Shown: positions 28,511 through 40,828, counted from the stretch's first letter. The stretch: DNA of 64,000 bases from Sulfurivirga caldicuralii (GCF_900141795.1 NZ_FSRE01000001.1:124001-188000); one strand, 5' to 3'. Program-made: numbers and translations. The notes: a model not told the origin generated them from the letters alone.

Positions 28511-29188
28511 TCAGCGGCGACCCTGCTGTAACCAGCGCAGTACATTGAACAGACTGCCTACCGATTGCGCCACATAGGTCAGGGCGCAGGCGCGCAGTAC
28601 CTGTCGCATGATGCGCAGCTGTGCCGGTGTGAAGTGTCCGCTTTCCTGCAGCCAGGGCAGGGCCCGGTTGAAACTGGCATCCCATTCCACCTGCAGGGTC
28701 TGCAGGTGAATCAGCAGTGGTACGCCCTGTGCAATAAAGCCCGCGGTAAAGGCCAGCATGGGGGCAACGAAGCCATGGGTGAGGGGGATGAGCAATGGTG
28801 CCGCCAGCAGGGCGCCGGCGCTAAGTTTCTGCAGCCACTGAGCGCGCTGGATCAATTGAATGCGCTGCATGAACCCGGGGTGTTGTTCGGCATGCTGCTG
28901 GGCGTGGGCCACTTCGTGGGCGGCGACAGCGACGGCGGCAAGAGAGGGGGTGCTGTAAAAGGCTGGGCTCAGGCGGACCGTGCGTGTGGTGGGGTCATAG
29001 TGGTCGCTCTCGCCCCGTTCCAGCGAGACGGGGAGATTCTTCTGGCGGATCAACCATGCGGCAAACTCGGCACCACCGCCCGGCAGATTGGCGGGCGTGT
29101 TGTGGCGCCTGAGTGTCCAGCTGGCCCACCAACCAGGCAGCTGTGACAGCAGTGCCAGCAGCACGAGTCCAATGAGTGCATAAGCCAT
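28511..29188 (-). CDS. Membrane zinc metallopeptidase, YugP family
   Basis: The 225-residue protein has an N-terminal membrane helix, HEVAH at residues 91-95 (HExxH) and two further hydrophobic segments (about 115-150). The pattern fits the YugP/putative neutral zinc metallopeptidase family. The segment LQVEWDASFNRALPWL in the C-terminal third is also typical. Substrates are unknown; it may process membrane proteins. It is divergent from the TSUP gene. Confidence 0.85.
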   Translation of the reverse strand: MAYALIGLVLLALLSQLPGWWASWTLRRHNTPANLPGGGAEFAAWLIRQKNLPVSLERGESDHYDPTTRTVRLSPAFYSTPSLAAVAVAAHEVAHAQQHAEQHPGFMQRIQLIQRAQWLQKLSAGALLAAPLLIPLTHGFVAPMLAFTAGFIAQGVPLLIHLQTLQVEWDASFNRALPWLQESGHFTPAQLRIMRQVLRACALTYVAQSVGSLFNVLRWLQQGRR

Positions 29189-29233
29189 GGAGCGTATAAT
29201 GCGTGCGGCCAGGCGAGATTACAAGGCGAGAAC

Positions 29234-30031
29234 ATGATTATCGAATTGGGTGTCTATCTGCTTACCGGTGCCGTGGTCGGTTTCATGGCGGGGCTGTTTG
29301 GCGTTGGCGGTGGGTTGATCGTCGTGCCCGTATTGACGAGCGTATTTGCATGGTATTTGGATACGCCACATATCGTGCATTTGGCCATCGGCACTTCACT
29401 GGCAACGATTCTGGTGACCTCACTGGCATCGGTGCGTGCCCATCATGGACATGGTGCCGTGCGCTGGGACCTGGTCAAGCAGTTGTCGGCGGGCATTTTT
29501 CTGGGCGGATTTCTGGGTGGCTGGGGTTCGCAGTTTGTGCCTTCGAAGGAGCTGGCCATTGTCTTCGCCGTGATGGAAATATTCATTGCCATCAATTTCA
29601 TCCTCGCATTGCAGCCTAAGCCGCATCGTACCCTGCCCGGACCGGTGGGCAATTTCTTCGCCGGCGTGGTCATTGGTTTTCTGGCCTCGCTGGTGGGCAT
29701 TGGCGGCGGCACACTGACGACCCCGTATCTGGTCTGGCACAACATCTCATTGCACGAGGCCATTGCCACATCGGCGGCCTGCAGTCTGCCGGTTGCTGCA
29801 GCCGGTACGCTGGGTTATCTGCTGGGTGGAATGCATGCCACGGACATTCCGCCCTTCGCGACCGGTTATATCTACTGGCCGGCCTTTCTCGGTATCGTGG
29901 CGGCGAGCAGTCTGACGGCGAAGTATGGCGCCCGGCTGGCGCACCGTCTCCCACCCAAGCCGCTCAAGCGCGCGCTTGGGGTGCTGCTGTTGCTGCTGGC
30001 AGGGAAGATGATCTTTTTTGCGCACGCATGA
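29234..30031 (+). CDS. TSUP (TauE/SafE) family membrane transporter
   Basis: The 265-residue protein has about eight membrane segments and the two family repeats, GFMAGLFGVGGGLIVVPVL near the N-terminus and GFLASLVGIGGGTLTTPYL in the second half. Members export sulfite, sulfoacetate and related anions. In a thiosulfate oxidiser sulfite export is a reasonable guess, but the substrate is not shown. It lies directly upstream of the dnaA-box region, where rpmH-rnpA often sits in other gammaproteobacteria. Confidence 0.9.
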   Translation: MIIELGVYLLTGAVVGFMAGLFGVGGGLIVVPVLTSVFAWYLDTPHIVHLAIGTSLATILVTSLASVRAHHGHGAVRWDLVKQLSAGIFLGGFLGGWGSQFVPSKELAIVFAVMEIFIAINFILALQPKPHRTLPGPVGNFFAGVVIGFLASLVGIGGGTLTTPYLVWHNISLHEAIATSAACSLPVAAAGTLGYLLGGMHATDIPPFATGYIYWPAFLGIVAASSLTAKYGARLAHRLPPKPLKRALGVLLLLLAGKMIFFAHA

Positions 30032-30072
30032 AACGACTTTTAAATCAATGGGATGTGCACTTTTCTCGCAAC

Positions 30073-30143
30073 TTGTCCACAGGGTTTATGCAAAAGTTAT
30101 CCACAACCCTTCTTTGTTTTTGAGGGTTATGCACAGCTATAAT
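30073..30143 (+). promoter_or_regulatory. DnaA-box cluster and dnaA promoter (candidate oriC)
   Basis: Four same-strand DnaA boxes lie within 63 bases: TTGTCCACA (30073-30081), TTATGCAAA (30086-30094), TTATCCACA (30097-30105, perfect) and TTATGCACA (30127-30135). A TATAAT at 30138-30143 follows the last box directly, so DnaA could occlude the promoter. The next 117 bases up to dnaA contain AT-rich stretches such as CATCAAATATTAT. This fits either the replication origin or the dnaA autoregulatory region. Confidence 0.7.
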
Positions 30144-30260
30144 GGCCTCTGAACACAGACGTATCGTCATCAAATATTATCGGTCAACGCAAACTGCCCA
30201 GCCGTGGCCAACACGCCGGCTGCAGCAAGGGCATGACCGCCAGATCAGAGGGTCAAAACA

Positions 30261-31613
30261 TTGAGCACCACATGGAATCAAAGCCTTTCGCTTCTTCAGG
30301 ATCAGCTCAATGAAATGCAGTTCTTTACCTGGATCCGGCCTTTAGAGGTCAAGGAAGAAGGCAATACCCTGCGGCTGATCGCGCCCACCTCCCACATGCA
30401 GGACTGGATCAACCGCAAGCTGCTGCCGCAGATTCGCGCCGCAGTGGCGCAGGTGAAGCCGCAAAATCCGCCGGAAGTGGTTGTGGAGGTAGGCGGCGAC
30501 TACAATCTGGCAGCAGAGCCCGCGCCGCAAAACGCCCGTCCTGCCGGTGGGGCGGCCGTGGTAGAGGTGGAGAAACCCAAGACCGCCGGCATTCGCCACA
30601 ACCTCAATCCTGCCTTTACATTCGAGAATTTTGTGGAAGGCAAGGCCAACCAGCTCGCAGCCGCAGCCGCACGACAGGTGGCAGAAAACCCCGGCGGCAG
30701 CTACAACCCCTTCTTCATCTACGGCGGCGTTGGTCTGGGTAAGACCCACCTGATGCACGCCATCGGCAATGCCATGCTGAAAAACAACCCCGACGCGCGC
30801 GTGGTCTATCTGCACTCCGAGCGTTTCGTGGCGGACATGGTCAATGCCCTGCGTCACAACAAGATCGACCAGTTCAAGCGCTTCTACCGTTCACTGGATG
30901 CTTTGCTGATCGATGACATCCAGTTCTTTGCTAACAAGGAGCAGTCGCAGGAAGAGTTCTTTCACACCTTCAATACCCTACTGGAAGGCAACAAGCAGGT
31001 TATCCTCACCTCCGACCGCTTCCCGAAGGAGGTGGACGGCCTGGAAGATCGCCTCAAGTCCCGCTTTGGGTGGGGGCTGACCATTCAGGTGGAGCCGCCC
31101 GAGTTCGAAATGCGCGTGGCCATTCTGCTGCAGAAGGCCGCTGAAGCCGATGTGCGCCTGCCGGAGGAGGTGGCGTTTTTCATCGCCAAGCGACTGCGCG
31201 GCAATGTGCGCGATCTGGAAGGGGCCCTCAAGCGCGTGATCGCCTACGCCCAGTTCACACAGCAGCCCATTACGCTGGAGCTGGCCAAGGATGCGCTCAA
31301 GGACCTGTTGCGCATCCAGGAAAAGCGCATTACCCTTGAGAACATTCAGAAAACGGTGGCGGACTACTACAAGCTGCCCATTCGCGAGCTGCTCTCCAAG
31401 CGGCGCAGCCGCAACGTGGCCCGCCCCCGGCAAATGGCCATGGCACTGGCGAAGGAGCTCACCAGCCACAGCCTGCCCGAGATCGGTGACGCCTTTGGCG
31501 GTCGTGATCACACCACCGTACTGCATGCGGTGCGGCAGATGAAAAAACTGCGCAGTGAAGATGCGCGCCTGGAAGAAGACTTCAACAACCTGATCAAGAT
31601 ACTGACCAACTGA
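30261..31613 (+). CDS. dnaA: Chromosomal replication initiator DnaA
   Basis: The 450-residue protein has an N-terminal domain I ([17 protein letters not shown]), a short linker, an AAA+ domain with GGVGLGKTH (Walker A) and LLIDDIQF (Walker B), and domain IV with [14 protein letters not shown] for DnaA-box contact. The start is TTG at 30261, with AGAGGG nine bases upstream; no ATG or GTG gives a better N-terminus. A TTG start would make initiation weak, which may help keep DnaA levels low. dnaN follows with an 11-base gap. Confidence 0.97.
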   Translation: MSTTWNQSLSLLQDQLNEMQFFTWIRPLEVKEEGNTLRLIAPTSHMQDWINRKLLPQIRAAVAQVKPQNPPEVVVEVGGDYNLAAEPAPQNARPAGGAAVVEVEKPKTAGIRHNLNPAFTFENFVEGKANQLAAAAARQVAENPGGSYNPFFIYGGVGLGKTHLMHAIGNAMLKNNPDARVVYLHSERFVADMVNALRHNKIDQFKRFYRSLDALLIDDIQFFANKEQSQEEFFHTFNTLLEGNKQVILTSDRFPKEVDGLEDRLKSRFGWGLTIQVEPPEFEMRVAILLQKAAEADVRLPEEVAFFIAKRLRGNVRDLEGALKRVIAYAQFTQQPITLELAKDALKDLLRIQEKRITLENIQKTVADYYKLPIRELLSKRRSRNVARPRQMAMALAKELTSHSLPEIGDAFGGRDHTTVLHAVRQMKKLRSEDARLEEDFNNLIKILTN

Positions 31614-31624
31614 GGGGAGAGTGC

Positions 31625-32737
31625 ATGAACCTGACCATCAGCCGGGACACGTTGCTCAAGGCGCTGCAAACCGTTGCAGGGGTGGTGGAGAAACGTCAGA
31701 CCAAGGTGATTTTGGGCAATGTGCTGCTACAGCTGCAGGACCAGACACTGACGGTGACGGCCACCGATCTGGAAATCGAAGTACGCGCCCAGGTGCTGGT
31801 GGACAGTGCCGACCAGCCTCAGTTCGCTACCACGCTGCCGGCGGTCAAGCTGCTCAATATTGTGCGCGCGTTGCCGGAAGGTGTGGTGATTCAGCTCAGC
31901 TTTAACGAAAGCGGGCGCTGCACCCTCAGTGCGGGGCGCTCTCGCTTCAAGCTGTCCACCCTGCCCGCCGATGAATTCCCGCTGCTGGATCTGACTCAGG
32001 CGACAGTGACCCTCAGTGTGCCGCAGAACCGCCTGCGCCATATTCTCTCGCACACCCAATTCGCCATGGCGCAGCAGGACGTGCGCTACTATCTCAACGG
32101 GATGCTGTTCGATATCAATGACCATGCACTGCGCGTGGTGGCGACCGATGGACACCGCCTTTCCACCTGTGAAACCCAGCTGGATACCGACAACCTGCCC
32201 CATACGGAAGCCATTCTGCCGCGCAAGGGCGCGCTGGAGCTGATCAAGCTGGTTCACGACAGCGACGATCTGGTGCAGTTGGGTCTGGCCAGCAACATGA
32301 TGACCGTGCAGATGGAAGGCGTCACCTTTACCTCCAAGCTGATCGAAGGGCGCTTCCCCGACTATCGCCGCGTGCTGCCCACTGCCAACGATCTGTTGCT
32401 CAAGGCGGACCGCAATCTGCTCAAGGCAATTCTGCAGCGCGCCACCATCCTCTCCAGCGATCGCTTCAAGTCGGTGCGACTGGCGCTCAAGCCGGGCCTG
32501 CTGACCGTCACAGCCCACAACAGCGAGCAGGACGAGGCCTACGAAGAACTGGTGGTGGAGTATGACGGCCCCGAGTTCGAGATTGCCTTCAATGTGCAGT
32601 ATCTGCTGGATGTGCTCAATACCAGTCAGGACGACTTTGTCACCCTTGCCTTCAAGGATGCCACCTCGGCGCTGCTCATCGAGGAGCAGGGCGAACTGGC
32701 CCATTGCCAGCACGTCATCATGCCCATGCGGCTCTGA
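31625..32737 (+). CDS. dnaN: DNA polymerase III beta subunit (sliding clamp)
   Basis: The 370-residue protein has the three clamp domains in order (MNLTISRDTLLKALQTVAG, then the central FKLSTLPADEFPLLDL and GRFPDYRRVLP, and the terminal QHVIMPMRL). Its usual length is about 366. It forms the dimeric ring that tethers DNA polymerases and repair proteins. It lies between dnaA and recF, the common gammaproteobacterial order. Confidence 0.98.
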   Translation: MNLTISRDTLLKALQTVAGVVEKRQTKVILGNVLLQLQDQTLTVTATDLEIEVRAQVLVDSADQPQFATTLPAVKLLNIVRALPEGVVIQLSFNESGRCTLSAGRSRFKLSTLPADEFPLLDLTQATVTLSVPQNRLRHILSHTQFAMAQQDVRYYLNGMLFDINDHALRVVATDGHRLSTCETQLDTDNLPHTEAILPRKGALELIKLVHDSDDLVQLGLASNMMTVQMEGVTFTSKLIEGRFPDYRRVLPTANDLLLKADRNLLKAILQRATILSSDRFKSVRLALKPGLLTVTAHNSEQDEAYEELVVEYDGPEFEIAFNVQYLLDVLNTSQDDFVTLAFKDATSALLIEEQGELAHCQHVIMPMRL

Positions 32738-32751
32738 TCCCCCGTTGACAC

Positions 32752-33789
32752 GTGGCGCGTCTTGAACAGCTGGCGCTGACCAACTTTCGTTGTTTCGAGC
32801 ATCTGAACTGGGCGCTTGCGCCCGGTTTCAATGCCGTGCTTGGCGCCAATGCTGCCGGGAAAACGGCCATCGTCGAAGCCCTGTGGTTGTTGGCCACGGG
32901 GCGCTCCTTCCGCACCGCACGCCTTAATCAGGTCATTCGTCATCAACAGAATCAGGCAGTGGTGTTTGCGCAGGTAGAGGGTCATCGCCTCGGCTGGTCG
33001 CGCACCTTGCAGGCAACCACCTTGCGCCTGGATGGCCAGAGCGTTGATACGCAAGCGCAGCTGAGCAAAAAACTGCCGCTGCAGCTGCTGACCCCGGAGT
33101 CCCATCGTCTGCTGGAGGAGGGACCGCGCCTGCGCCGGCAGTATCTGGACTGGGGCGGCTTCTATCACTTCAGCGATTTCATGGCCCACTGGCGTCCGTG
33201 GCGGCGCGCCCTCAAGCAGCGCAATCAAGCGTTGCGTCTGGGGCAGCCGTTGCAGGCCGTGCAGGTATGGGATGGCGTGCTGATTCAGCACGGCGCCGCG
33301 CTGGATGTATTGCGGCGGGCTTATCTGGAAGAAATACTGCCACCGCTGCAGCGCTTTGTTGGCGCGCTGCTGCCCGAAGTGACCGCATCCCTGAGCGTAC
33401 ACTACCGCAGCGGCTGGCGCCAGGGCCTGACACTGGCCGAAGCGTTGCAGGAAAGTGCGCCGCGGGACAGGGAGCAGCGCACCACCACCGTGGGTCCGCA
33501 CCGCGCCGACGTGCGTTTTCGCTTCGACGGTGTGGATGCCGAGGTGGCCCTCTCACGGGGGCAGCAGAAACTGTTCGTCTGTGCCCTGTTGCTGGCGCAG
33601 GCTAAAGCCTTTCAGCAGCGTCACGGTCGTCCCGTGGTGATGCTCATTGATGACTTGCCCGCCGAACTGGATGCCGACCACCGTGCCCACCTGCTGGCGC
33701 TGCTTGCCGAGCAGGGCATTCAGCACGTCGTCACCGCCACCGACGCGGCGCTACTGCCGGGCGTGGAACAGGCGAACACCCTGCAATTG

Positions 33790-33792
<3 letters not shown>
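32752..33792 (+). CDS. recF: DNA replication and repair protein RecF
   Basis: The 346-residue SMC-like ATPase has Walker A GANAAGKTAIVEAL near residue 32, the ABC-type signature LSRGQQKLF in the C-terminal third and a Walker B ending MLIDDLPAELD. It loads RecA onto gapped DNA with RecO and RecR. The start is GTG at 32752, 14 bases after the dnaN stop. The stop at 33790-33792 overlaps an extended -10 sequence that probably drives gyrB. Confidence 0.95.
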
Positions 33793-36549
<2,757 letters not shown>

Positions 36550-36658
36550 ACGCGCCTGTCACGGGGCTGTCATCGAAAGGGGTGGCAAAACCGTGTAAAA
36601 TAGTTGAAATCGCCAAAAAAACCATCAGACCAAGTGCCTGCCCCGTCTCGTCAGGTGC

Positions 36659-36700
36659 TGAAAAAATTGCTTTTGAAAAAAGTCGGGGACCCCCCTTGAG
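36659..36700 (+). repeat. Dispersed GTCGGGG repeat, copy C
   Basis: TGAAAAAATTGC, then TTTTGAAAAAA and GTCGGGGACCCCCC followed by TTGAG. It lies between gyrB and prk, in the gyrB orientation. Confidence 0.78.
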
Positions 36701-36747
36701 AACACGGGTTCGTTAGGGTGCCCCGCCGATTAACCAAGGAGACAGCC

Positions 36748-37686
36748 ATGTCTGCAGTACATCCCATCGTGGCCGTGGTCGGTTCGTCCGGCGCCGGCAC
36801 GTCATTCGTGAAAAAGGCCTTTGAAAACATCTTTGAGCGTGAAGGCCTGAATCCTGCCATCATCGAAGGTGACAGCTTCCACAAGTACGATCGCGCTACC
36901 ATGCGCCAGAAAGTGGCCGAGAGCAAGGAAAAGGGCTGCCGTCCGCTGACCCACTTCTCCGAGCACGCCAACCTGTTCGACAAGCTGGAGGAGCTGTTCA
37001 AGACCTACCGTGAAACCGGCACCGGAAAGCGCCGCTACTACATTCACTCCGAGGAAGAGGCGGAATTCCACAACAAGCGCCTCGGCACCAACCTGAAGCC
37101 GGGCGAGTTCACGCCGTGGGAAGATTTGCCGGAAGGCACCGACCTGCTGTTCTACGAAGGTCTGCACGGCATGGTGCGCAAGGTGAAGTACCTGCACGAA
37201 GGGGAGAAGCCCTACAATGTCGCCCAGTATGTGGATCTGGGCGTGGGTGTGGCTCCGGCGGTGAACATCGAGTGGATGCAGAAGATCTACCGCGACACCA
37301 GCGAGCGTCCCTACACCGTGGAAGACGTGCACAAGATCATCCTGGAGCGCATGCCCGACTATGTGGACTACATCGTGCCCCAGTTCCACCGCACGCACAT
37401 CAACTTCCACCGTGTGCCCCTGATCGATACCTCTGATCCGTTCTCCACTGAAGAGGGCACGCTGCCCAGCGTCCCCGCACCGGAAGACTCTCTGATGGTG
37501 ACCCACGTGCGCATCAAGGATCAACTGAACCTGCCGGAAATCGCCGAGCAGATTCCGGGTGCCTGGATGCAGCGCGACGACACCCTGGTGTACAACAGCA
37601 AGTACTTTGTTGACGCCATGGATCTGATCCTGACCCCGCTGATCAAGCAGCTGATCGAGAAAAAGCGCAAGGCGCTGGGGCAGTAA
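36748..37686 (+). CDS. prk: Phosphoribulokinase (Calvin cycle)
   Basis: The 312-residue protein belongs to the class I bacterial PRK family, with a P-loop near residue 11 (GSSGAGTS), EGDSFHKYDR, and YYIHSEEEAEFHN. It phosphorylates ribulose 5-phosphate with ATP to ribulose 1,5-bisphosphate, the Rubisco substrate. The ATG at 36748 has AAGGAGA seven bases upstream. Rubisco and other cbb genes are not nearby. It is unusual to find it next to gyrB, but the terminator after it makes it a self-contained unit. It shows the organism fixes CO2. Confidence 0.94.
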   Translation: MSAVHPIVAVVGSSGAGTSFVKKAFENIFEREGLNPAIIEGDSFHKYDRATMRQKVAESKEKGCRPLTHFSEHANLFDKLEELFKTYRETGTGKRRYYIHSEEEAEFHNKRLGTNLKPGEFTPWEDLPEGTDLLFYEGLHGMVRKVKYLHEGEKPYNVAQYVDLGVGVAPAVNIEWMQKIYRDTSERPYTVEDVHKIILERMPDYVDYIVPQFHRTHINFHRVPLIDTSDPFSTEEGTLPSVPAPEDSLMVTHVRIKDQLNLPEIAEQIPGAWMQRDDTLVYNSKYFVDAMDLILTPLIKQLIEKKRKALGQ

Positions 37687-37709
37687 TCCATCATGTTGCG
37701 TGCATGACC

Positions 37710-37737
37710 GCAAAACCCCGCTTCGGCGGGGTTTTGC
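37710..37737 (+). terminator. Terminator of prk
   Basis: GCAAAACCCCGC-TTC-GCGGGGTTTTGC is a perfect stem with the T-run embedded in its 3' arm. The biotin ligase gene starts 17 bases later. Confidence 0.85.
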
Positions 37738-37754
37738 GTTTCTGGAGGTGCAAG

Positions 37755-38474
37755 ATGGTCTGGACCCATGCGGACATGCAGCAGTGGTGGCAGGATGATC
37801 TCCCCTGCGAAAGCGTTGTCCTGCTTGAAGTGGATTCCACCAGTGCCTGGTTGAAGCAACAGCGGCCGGAGAAAGCCACGCTGGTTGTAGCCTATTCCCA
37901 GACGGCCGGCTACGGCCAGCAGGGACGGAGCTGGGGAATGCGCCCCGGACGGGATCTGGTGTTTTCCCTGTGGCTGCCGGATGCAAGCGGGATTGAGGAC
38001 TTTGCCACCCTGACACCCTGGCTGGCCTTTCAGTTGCGCGCTGCCCTGCAGCCGCTCAGCGAGGATGCGCTCACCTGCAAATGGCCTAACGATCTCTACA
38101 ATCCGGCAGGTAAGGTCAGCGGCACGCTGGTGGAGCGTCAGGGCAGGGGGCTGATTGTGGGCACTGGGATCAACTGGCTGCGCACGCAACACCACCCCTA
38201 CGCGCTCGCCAAGGAGCATCTGCCTGAGCACTGGCTTGCAGACTGGACGGCCTTCCTATTGCATAAACTGCCCACTTATCAGCGTGGTCAGTGGCTGAAT
38301 GTTCAGCCGCAATGGGCAGCTGTGGACTGGTTTCGGCAGGACGAAGCGGTGGTGGATCAGTGCGGGCGGCGCTGGACCTATGTGGGGGTGGATGAGCTGG
38401 GGCGCATTTGTCTGCAGCAGCAGGGGGAACGGCATTGTTTTGCGACGGGAAAAATTTCCTTAAAACGCGTATAA
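37755..38474 (+). CDS. birA: Biotin--[acetyl-CoA-carboxylase] ligase (class I, no DNA-binding domain)
   Basis: The 239-residue protein contains the biotin/ATP site (SQTAGYGQQGRSW, LQPLSEDALTCKWPNDLY) and GRGLIVGTGINW, with a shortened C-terminal domain. It lacks the winged-helix repressor domain of E. coli BirA, so it only biotinylates acetyl-CoA carboxylase. The Gly-rich loop departs a little from GRGRxGRxW. It starts right after the prk terminator and is followed by AT-rich sequence and the broken SCP2-like gene. Confidence 0.9.
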   Translation: MVWTHADMQQWWQDDLPCESVVLLEVDSTSAWLKQQRPEKATLVVAYSQTAGYGQQGRSWGMRPGRDLVFSLWLPDASGIEDFATLTPWLAFQLRAALQPLSEDALTCKWPNDLYNPAGKVSGTLVERQGRGLIVGTGINWLRTQHHPYALAKEHLPEHWLADWTAFLLHKLPTYQRGQWLNVQPQWAAVDWFRQDEAVVDQCGRRWTYVGVDELGRICLQQQGERHCFATGKISLKRV

Positions 38475-38557
38475 GATAGTTTTTATTTGACCAGATATTG
38501 CGAATATTCCAACATTAAAAATCGTTGACCTTAATGTGTCTCAGAGAAGGGGTCCCC

Positions 38558-38763
38558 ATGACCTTATTTGATGCCGAGTGGATACAACGGTTTGCCGACG
38601 CATGGAATGCCGACAGTGAACTCACGGGTGCACTGGAGAAAATCGGCTTCAATTCCGTGATTGGCTACGGTTTTACCGGGGGGAGGACGCGCCGCGGGGT
38701 GTCATCACCGTGGAAAAAGGTCGCGTGACGGCAGGGGGTGTCTATAACGGTGAAAGCGCCTGA
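38558..38763 (+). pseudogene. Broken SCP2-sterol-binding-like gene
   Basis: From ATG 38558 (RBS AGAGAAGG) the frame reads MTLFDAEWIQRFADAWN, then ALEKIGFNSVIGYGFTG, which matches SCP2-type proteins. At the G6 tract (38678-38683) the frame shifts. The third frame then continues as EDAPRGVITVEKGRVTAGGVYNGE and stops at TGA 38761. A G4 tract would give the expected GFTGEDAPRG, so two bases appear inserted. The usual family protein is about 140 residues, so the C-terminal half is also missing. It may be a decayed gene or contain sequence errors. Confidence 0.75.
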
Positions 38764-38789
38764 GGTCCCGGGGAAGTCTGTTGTCTTCC

Positions 38790-38813
38790 AGCCCCGCCTT
38801 GACGGGGCTTTTT
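38790..38813. terminator. Terminator between SCP2 remnant and dctM
   Basis: AGCCCCGCC-TTGA-CGGGGCTTTTT lies between the convergent genes, one base before the dctM stop. Confidence 0.75.
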
Positions 38814-38814
38814 C

Positions 38815-40188
38815 TTACCCGCCGTAAAGCAGCTTCGGCAGCCAGGTGACTAGCTGTGGCCACAGCCACAGAATGGCCAGCATCAGCAGCTGCAGGCCGA
38901 TAAAGGGTATCGCCCCAGCATAAATGTGCTCGGTTTTTACCTCCTTGGGGGCTACGCCGCGCAGGTAGAACAGGGCAAAGCCAAACGGCGGCGTGAGGAA
39001 GCTGGTCTGCAGCACCATGGCGATCATTACCCCCAGCCACACCGGATCCATGCCCATCATCAGCAGGATCGGCCCCACCACCGGCACCACCACATAGGTG
39101 ATCTCGATAAAGTCGAGAAAGAAGCCGAGCACGAACAGCAGCAGCAGGACCACCACCAGCGCGGTGGTGGCACCGCCTGGCAGCTGATGCAGCCACTCGC
39201 GCACCACATCGTCGCCACCGAGGCCGCGGAACACCAGCGAAAAGAAGGCGGCACCGATAAAGATCATGAAGATCATGCTGGTGGTGGTCAGGGTATCGCG
39301 CATTACGGCCTGCAGGCGCTTCAAGGTCAGTTCACGCTTGACGATCCCCAGCACCAGCGCACCGAAGGCCCCCAGTGCGGCCGACTCCGTAGGCGTGGCA
39401 AAACCAGCCAGAATGGAGCCCAGCACCACCACGATCAGCAACAGCGGCGGCAGCATCGCGGTAAAGACGCGGCGAATCAGTAGCGGGGTAATCTCCACCT
39501 TGTGGCGCACCGGCAGGCGCTCGGGGCGGATAAAGCTCATCAGCACCACATAGGCCATGTAGAGCACCACCAGCAGCAGGCCGGGAATAAAGGCACCGGC
39601 AAACAGATCGCCTACCGATACCGGCTCCGGGGAGAAGAGTCCCTGAGCCAGCTGCGCCTGCTGATAGGCGTTGGAAATGACGTCGCCCAGCAGAATCAGC
39701 ACGATGGAGGGCGGGATAATCTGCCCCAGGGTACCCGAGGCGGTAATCACCCCGCTGGCGAGCCGAGGGTCGTAGCCCTGTCGCAGCATGGCAGGGAGCG
39801 CCAGCACACCCATGGCCACCACCGTAGCACCGACGATACCGGTGCTGGCCGCCAGCAGCATGCCCACCAGAATCACCGCCAGCGCCAGTCCCCCGCGCAC
39901 GTTATTCAAGAGCTCGCCCAGTGTGGAGAGCAGCTCATCGGCGATGCGCGTCTTCTCCAAAATCAGCCCCATGAGCACGAACAGCGGCACCGCCAGCAGG
40001 GTTTCGTTGTTCATGATGGCGAAAATGCGGTTGGGGATGCTCTGCAGAAACGCCATGTCGAATGCGCCCAGCGCAGTGGCCAGTAGCGCAAACAGCAGCG
40101 AGGCGCCGCCGAGGGTAAAGGCGACCGGGAAACCCAGCAGCAGGGCAAGGAAAATAACCACGAACAGCAACAGTGCCAGCCACGCCAT
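38815..40188 (-). CDS. dctM: TRAP transporter large permease subunit DctM
   Basis: From the ATG at 40188 the protein has 457 residues and about twelve membrane helices. Family motifs include FLALLLGFPVAFTLGG near the start, GMLLAASTGIVGATVVAMG, ASGTLGQIIPPSIVLILLGD and GFATPTESAALGAFGALV. It carries the sodium- or proton-coupled transport step. A longer frame starting at 40350 runs through dctQ and is a shadow. The dctQ stop overlaps the ATG as TAATG. No receptor gene adjoins; the likely one is at 17564-18688. Confidence 0.94.
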   Translation of the reverse strand: MAWLALLLFVVIFLALLLGFPVAFTLGGASLLFALLATALGAFDMAFLQSIPNRIFAIMNNETLLAVPLFVLMGLILEKTRIADELLSTLGELLNNVRGGLALAVILVGMLLAASTGIVGATVVAMGVLALPAMLRQGYDPRLASGVITASGTLGQIIPPSIVLILLGDVISNAYQQAQLAQGLFSPEPVSVGDLFAGAFIPGLLLVVLYMAYVVLMSFIRPERLPVRHKVEITPLLIRRVFTAMLPPLLLIVVVLGSILAGFATPTESAALGAFGALVLGIVKRELTLKRLQAVMRDTLTTTSMIFMIFIGAAFFSLVFRGLGGDDVVREWLHQLPGGATTALVVVLLLLFVLGFFLDFIEITYVVVPVVGPILLMMGMDPVWLGVMIAMVLQTSFLTPPFGFALFYLRGVAPKEVKTEHIYAGAIPFIGLQLLMLAILWLWPQLVTWLPKLLYGG

Positions 40189-40751
40189 TACACGGCCTCC
40201 TGTTCCAGATCTTCTTCGGGCGTGATTTCCGCCCACAGCGGTGCGGCCTTGTCCGGTGCCGTGAGCGTCAGCCACCATAGCCCCAGCCCGCTGAGCGCCT
40301 GCAGCAGCATCAACACCGGCATTATGAAGATCAGCGTTTTCAACAGCCACACGTAGGGCAGGCCGGAGTCTTCCGTCGAGCGTTCGTGAATGGCCCAGCT
40401 GGCCGCCACATAGTCCCAGCTGGCATAAAGAATAAAGCCCATCATCGGCAGCACGAACAGGACGATGCCGGCGATATTGATCCAGGCGCGGGTGCGCTCA
40501 CTGGCGCGGGTATAAAAGATGTCCACACGCACGTGGGCATCGCGCAGCCACGTGTAGGCCGCCCCCAGCATGAAGGCGGTAGCGTGGATGTAAATAAGGC
40601 TTTCCTGCAGGGCGATGGAGCCGGTATTGAAGCCATAGCGCAGCACCACCACCAGTGTGGTCAGCAGTGCCAGCAGCAGTGTCAGCCACGCCACGGCGTG
40701 GCCCAGCCGTCGTTGCAGGCGGTTGTGCCAGCGGATAAGGGTTGTCAGCAT
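40188..40751 (-). CDS. dctQ: TRAP transporter small permease subunit DctQ
   Basis: The 187-residue protein has four predicted membrane segments, including AVAWLTLLLALLTTLVVVLRYG at about 18-40, and the conserved ALQESLIYIHATAFMLGAAYTWLRDAHVRVD segment that follows. It pairs with DctM as the membrane subunit of a TRAP transporter. Its start is close to the priA promoter on the opposite strand. Confidence 0.92.
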   Translation of the reverse strand: MLTTLIRWHNRLQRRLGHAVAWLTLLLALLTTLVVVLRYGFNTGSIALQESLIYIHATAFMLGAAYTWLRDAHVRVDIFYTRASERTRAWINIAGIVLFVLPMMGFILYASWDYVAASWAIHERSTEDSGLPYVWLLKTLIFIMPVLMLLQALSGLGLWWLTLTAPDKAAPLWAEITPEEDLEQEAV

Positions 40752-40793
40752 GGGATCGGTCTCGTCCTGTTCATGGTGTACGCCTTGCGTGCA

Positions 40794-40821
40794 TTGACTT
40801 TTTTCGAGCTTGCTATATTTT
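40794..40821 (+). promoter_or_regulatory. Candidate promoter of priA, start very close to the gene
   Basis: TTGACT at 40794-40799 and TATTTT at 40816-40821 are 16 bases apart; a TATATT at 40814 gives a spacing of 14. Only about eight bases lie between the -10 and the priA ATG, so the transcript could be leaderless. Confidence 0.5.
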
Positions 40822-40828
40822 AGCCGCT

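Noticed and set aside
40188-40350. A longer dctM start at 40350
   Set aside because: It runs backwards through dctQ out of its own frame and lacks membrane character; the TAATG overlap at 40188 marks the true start.
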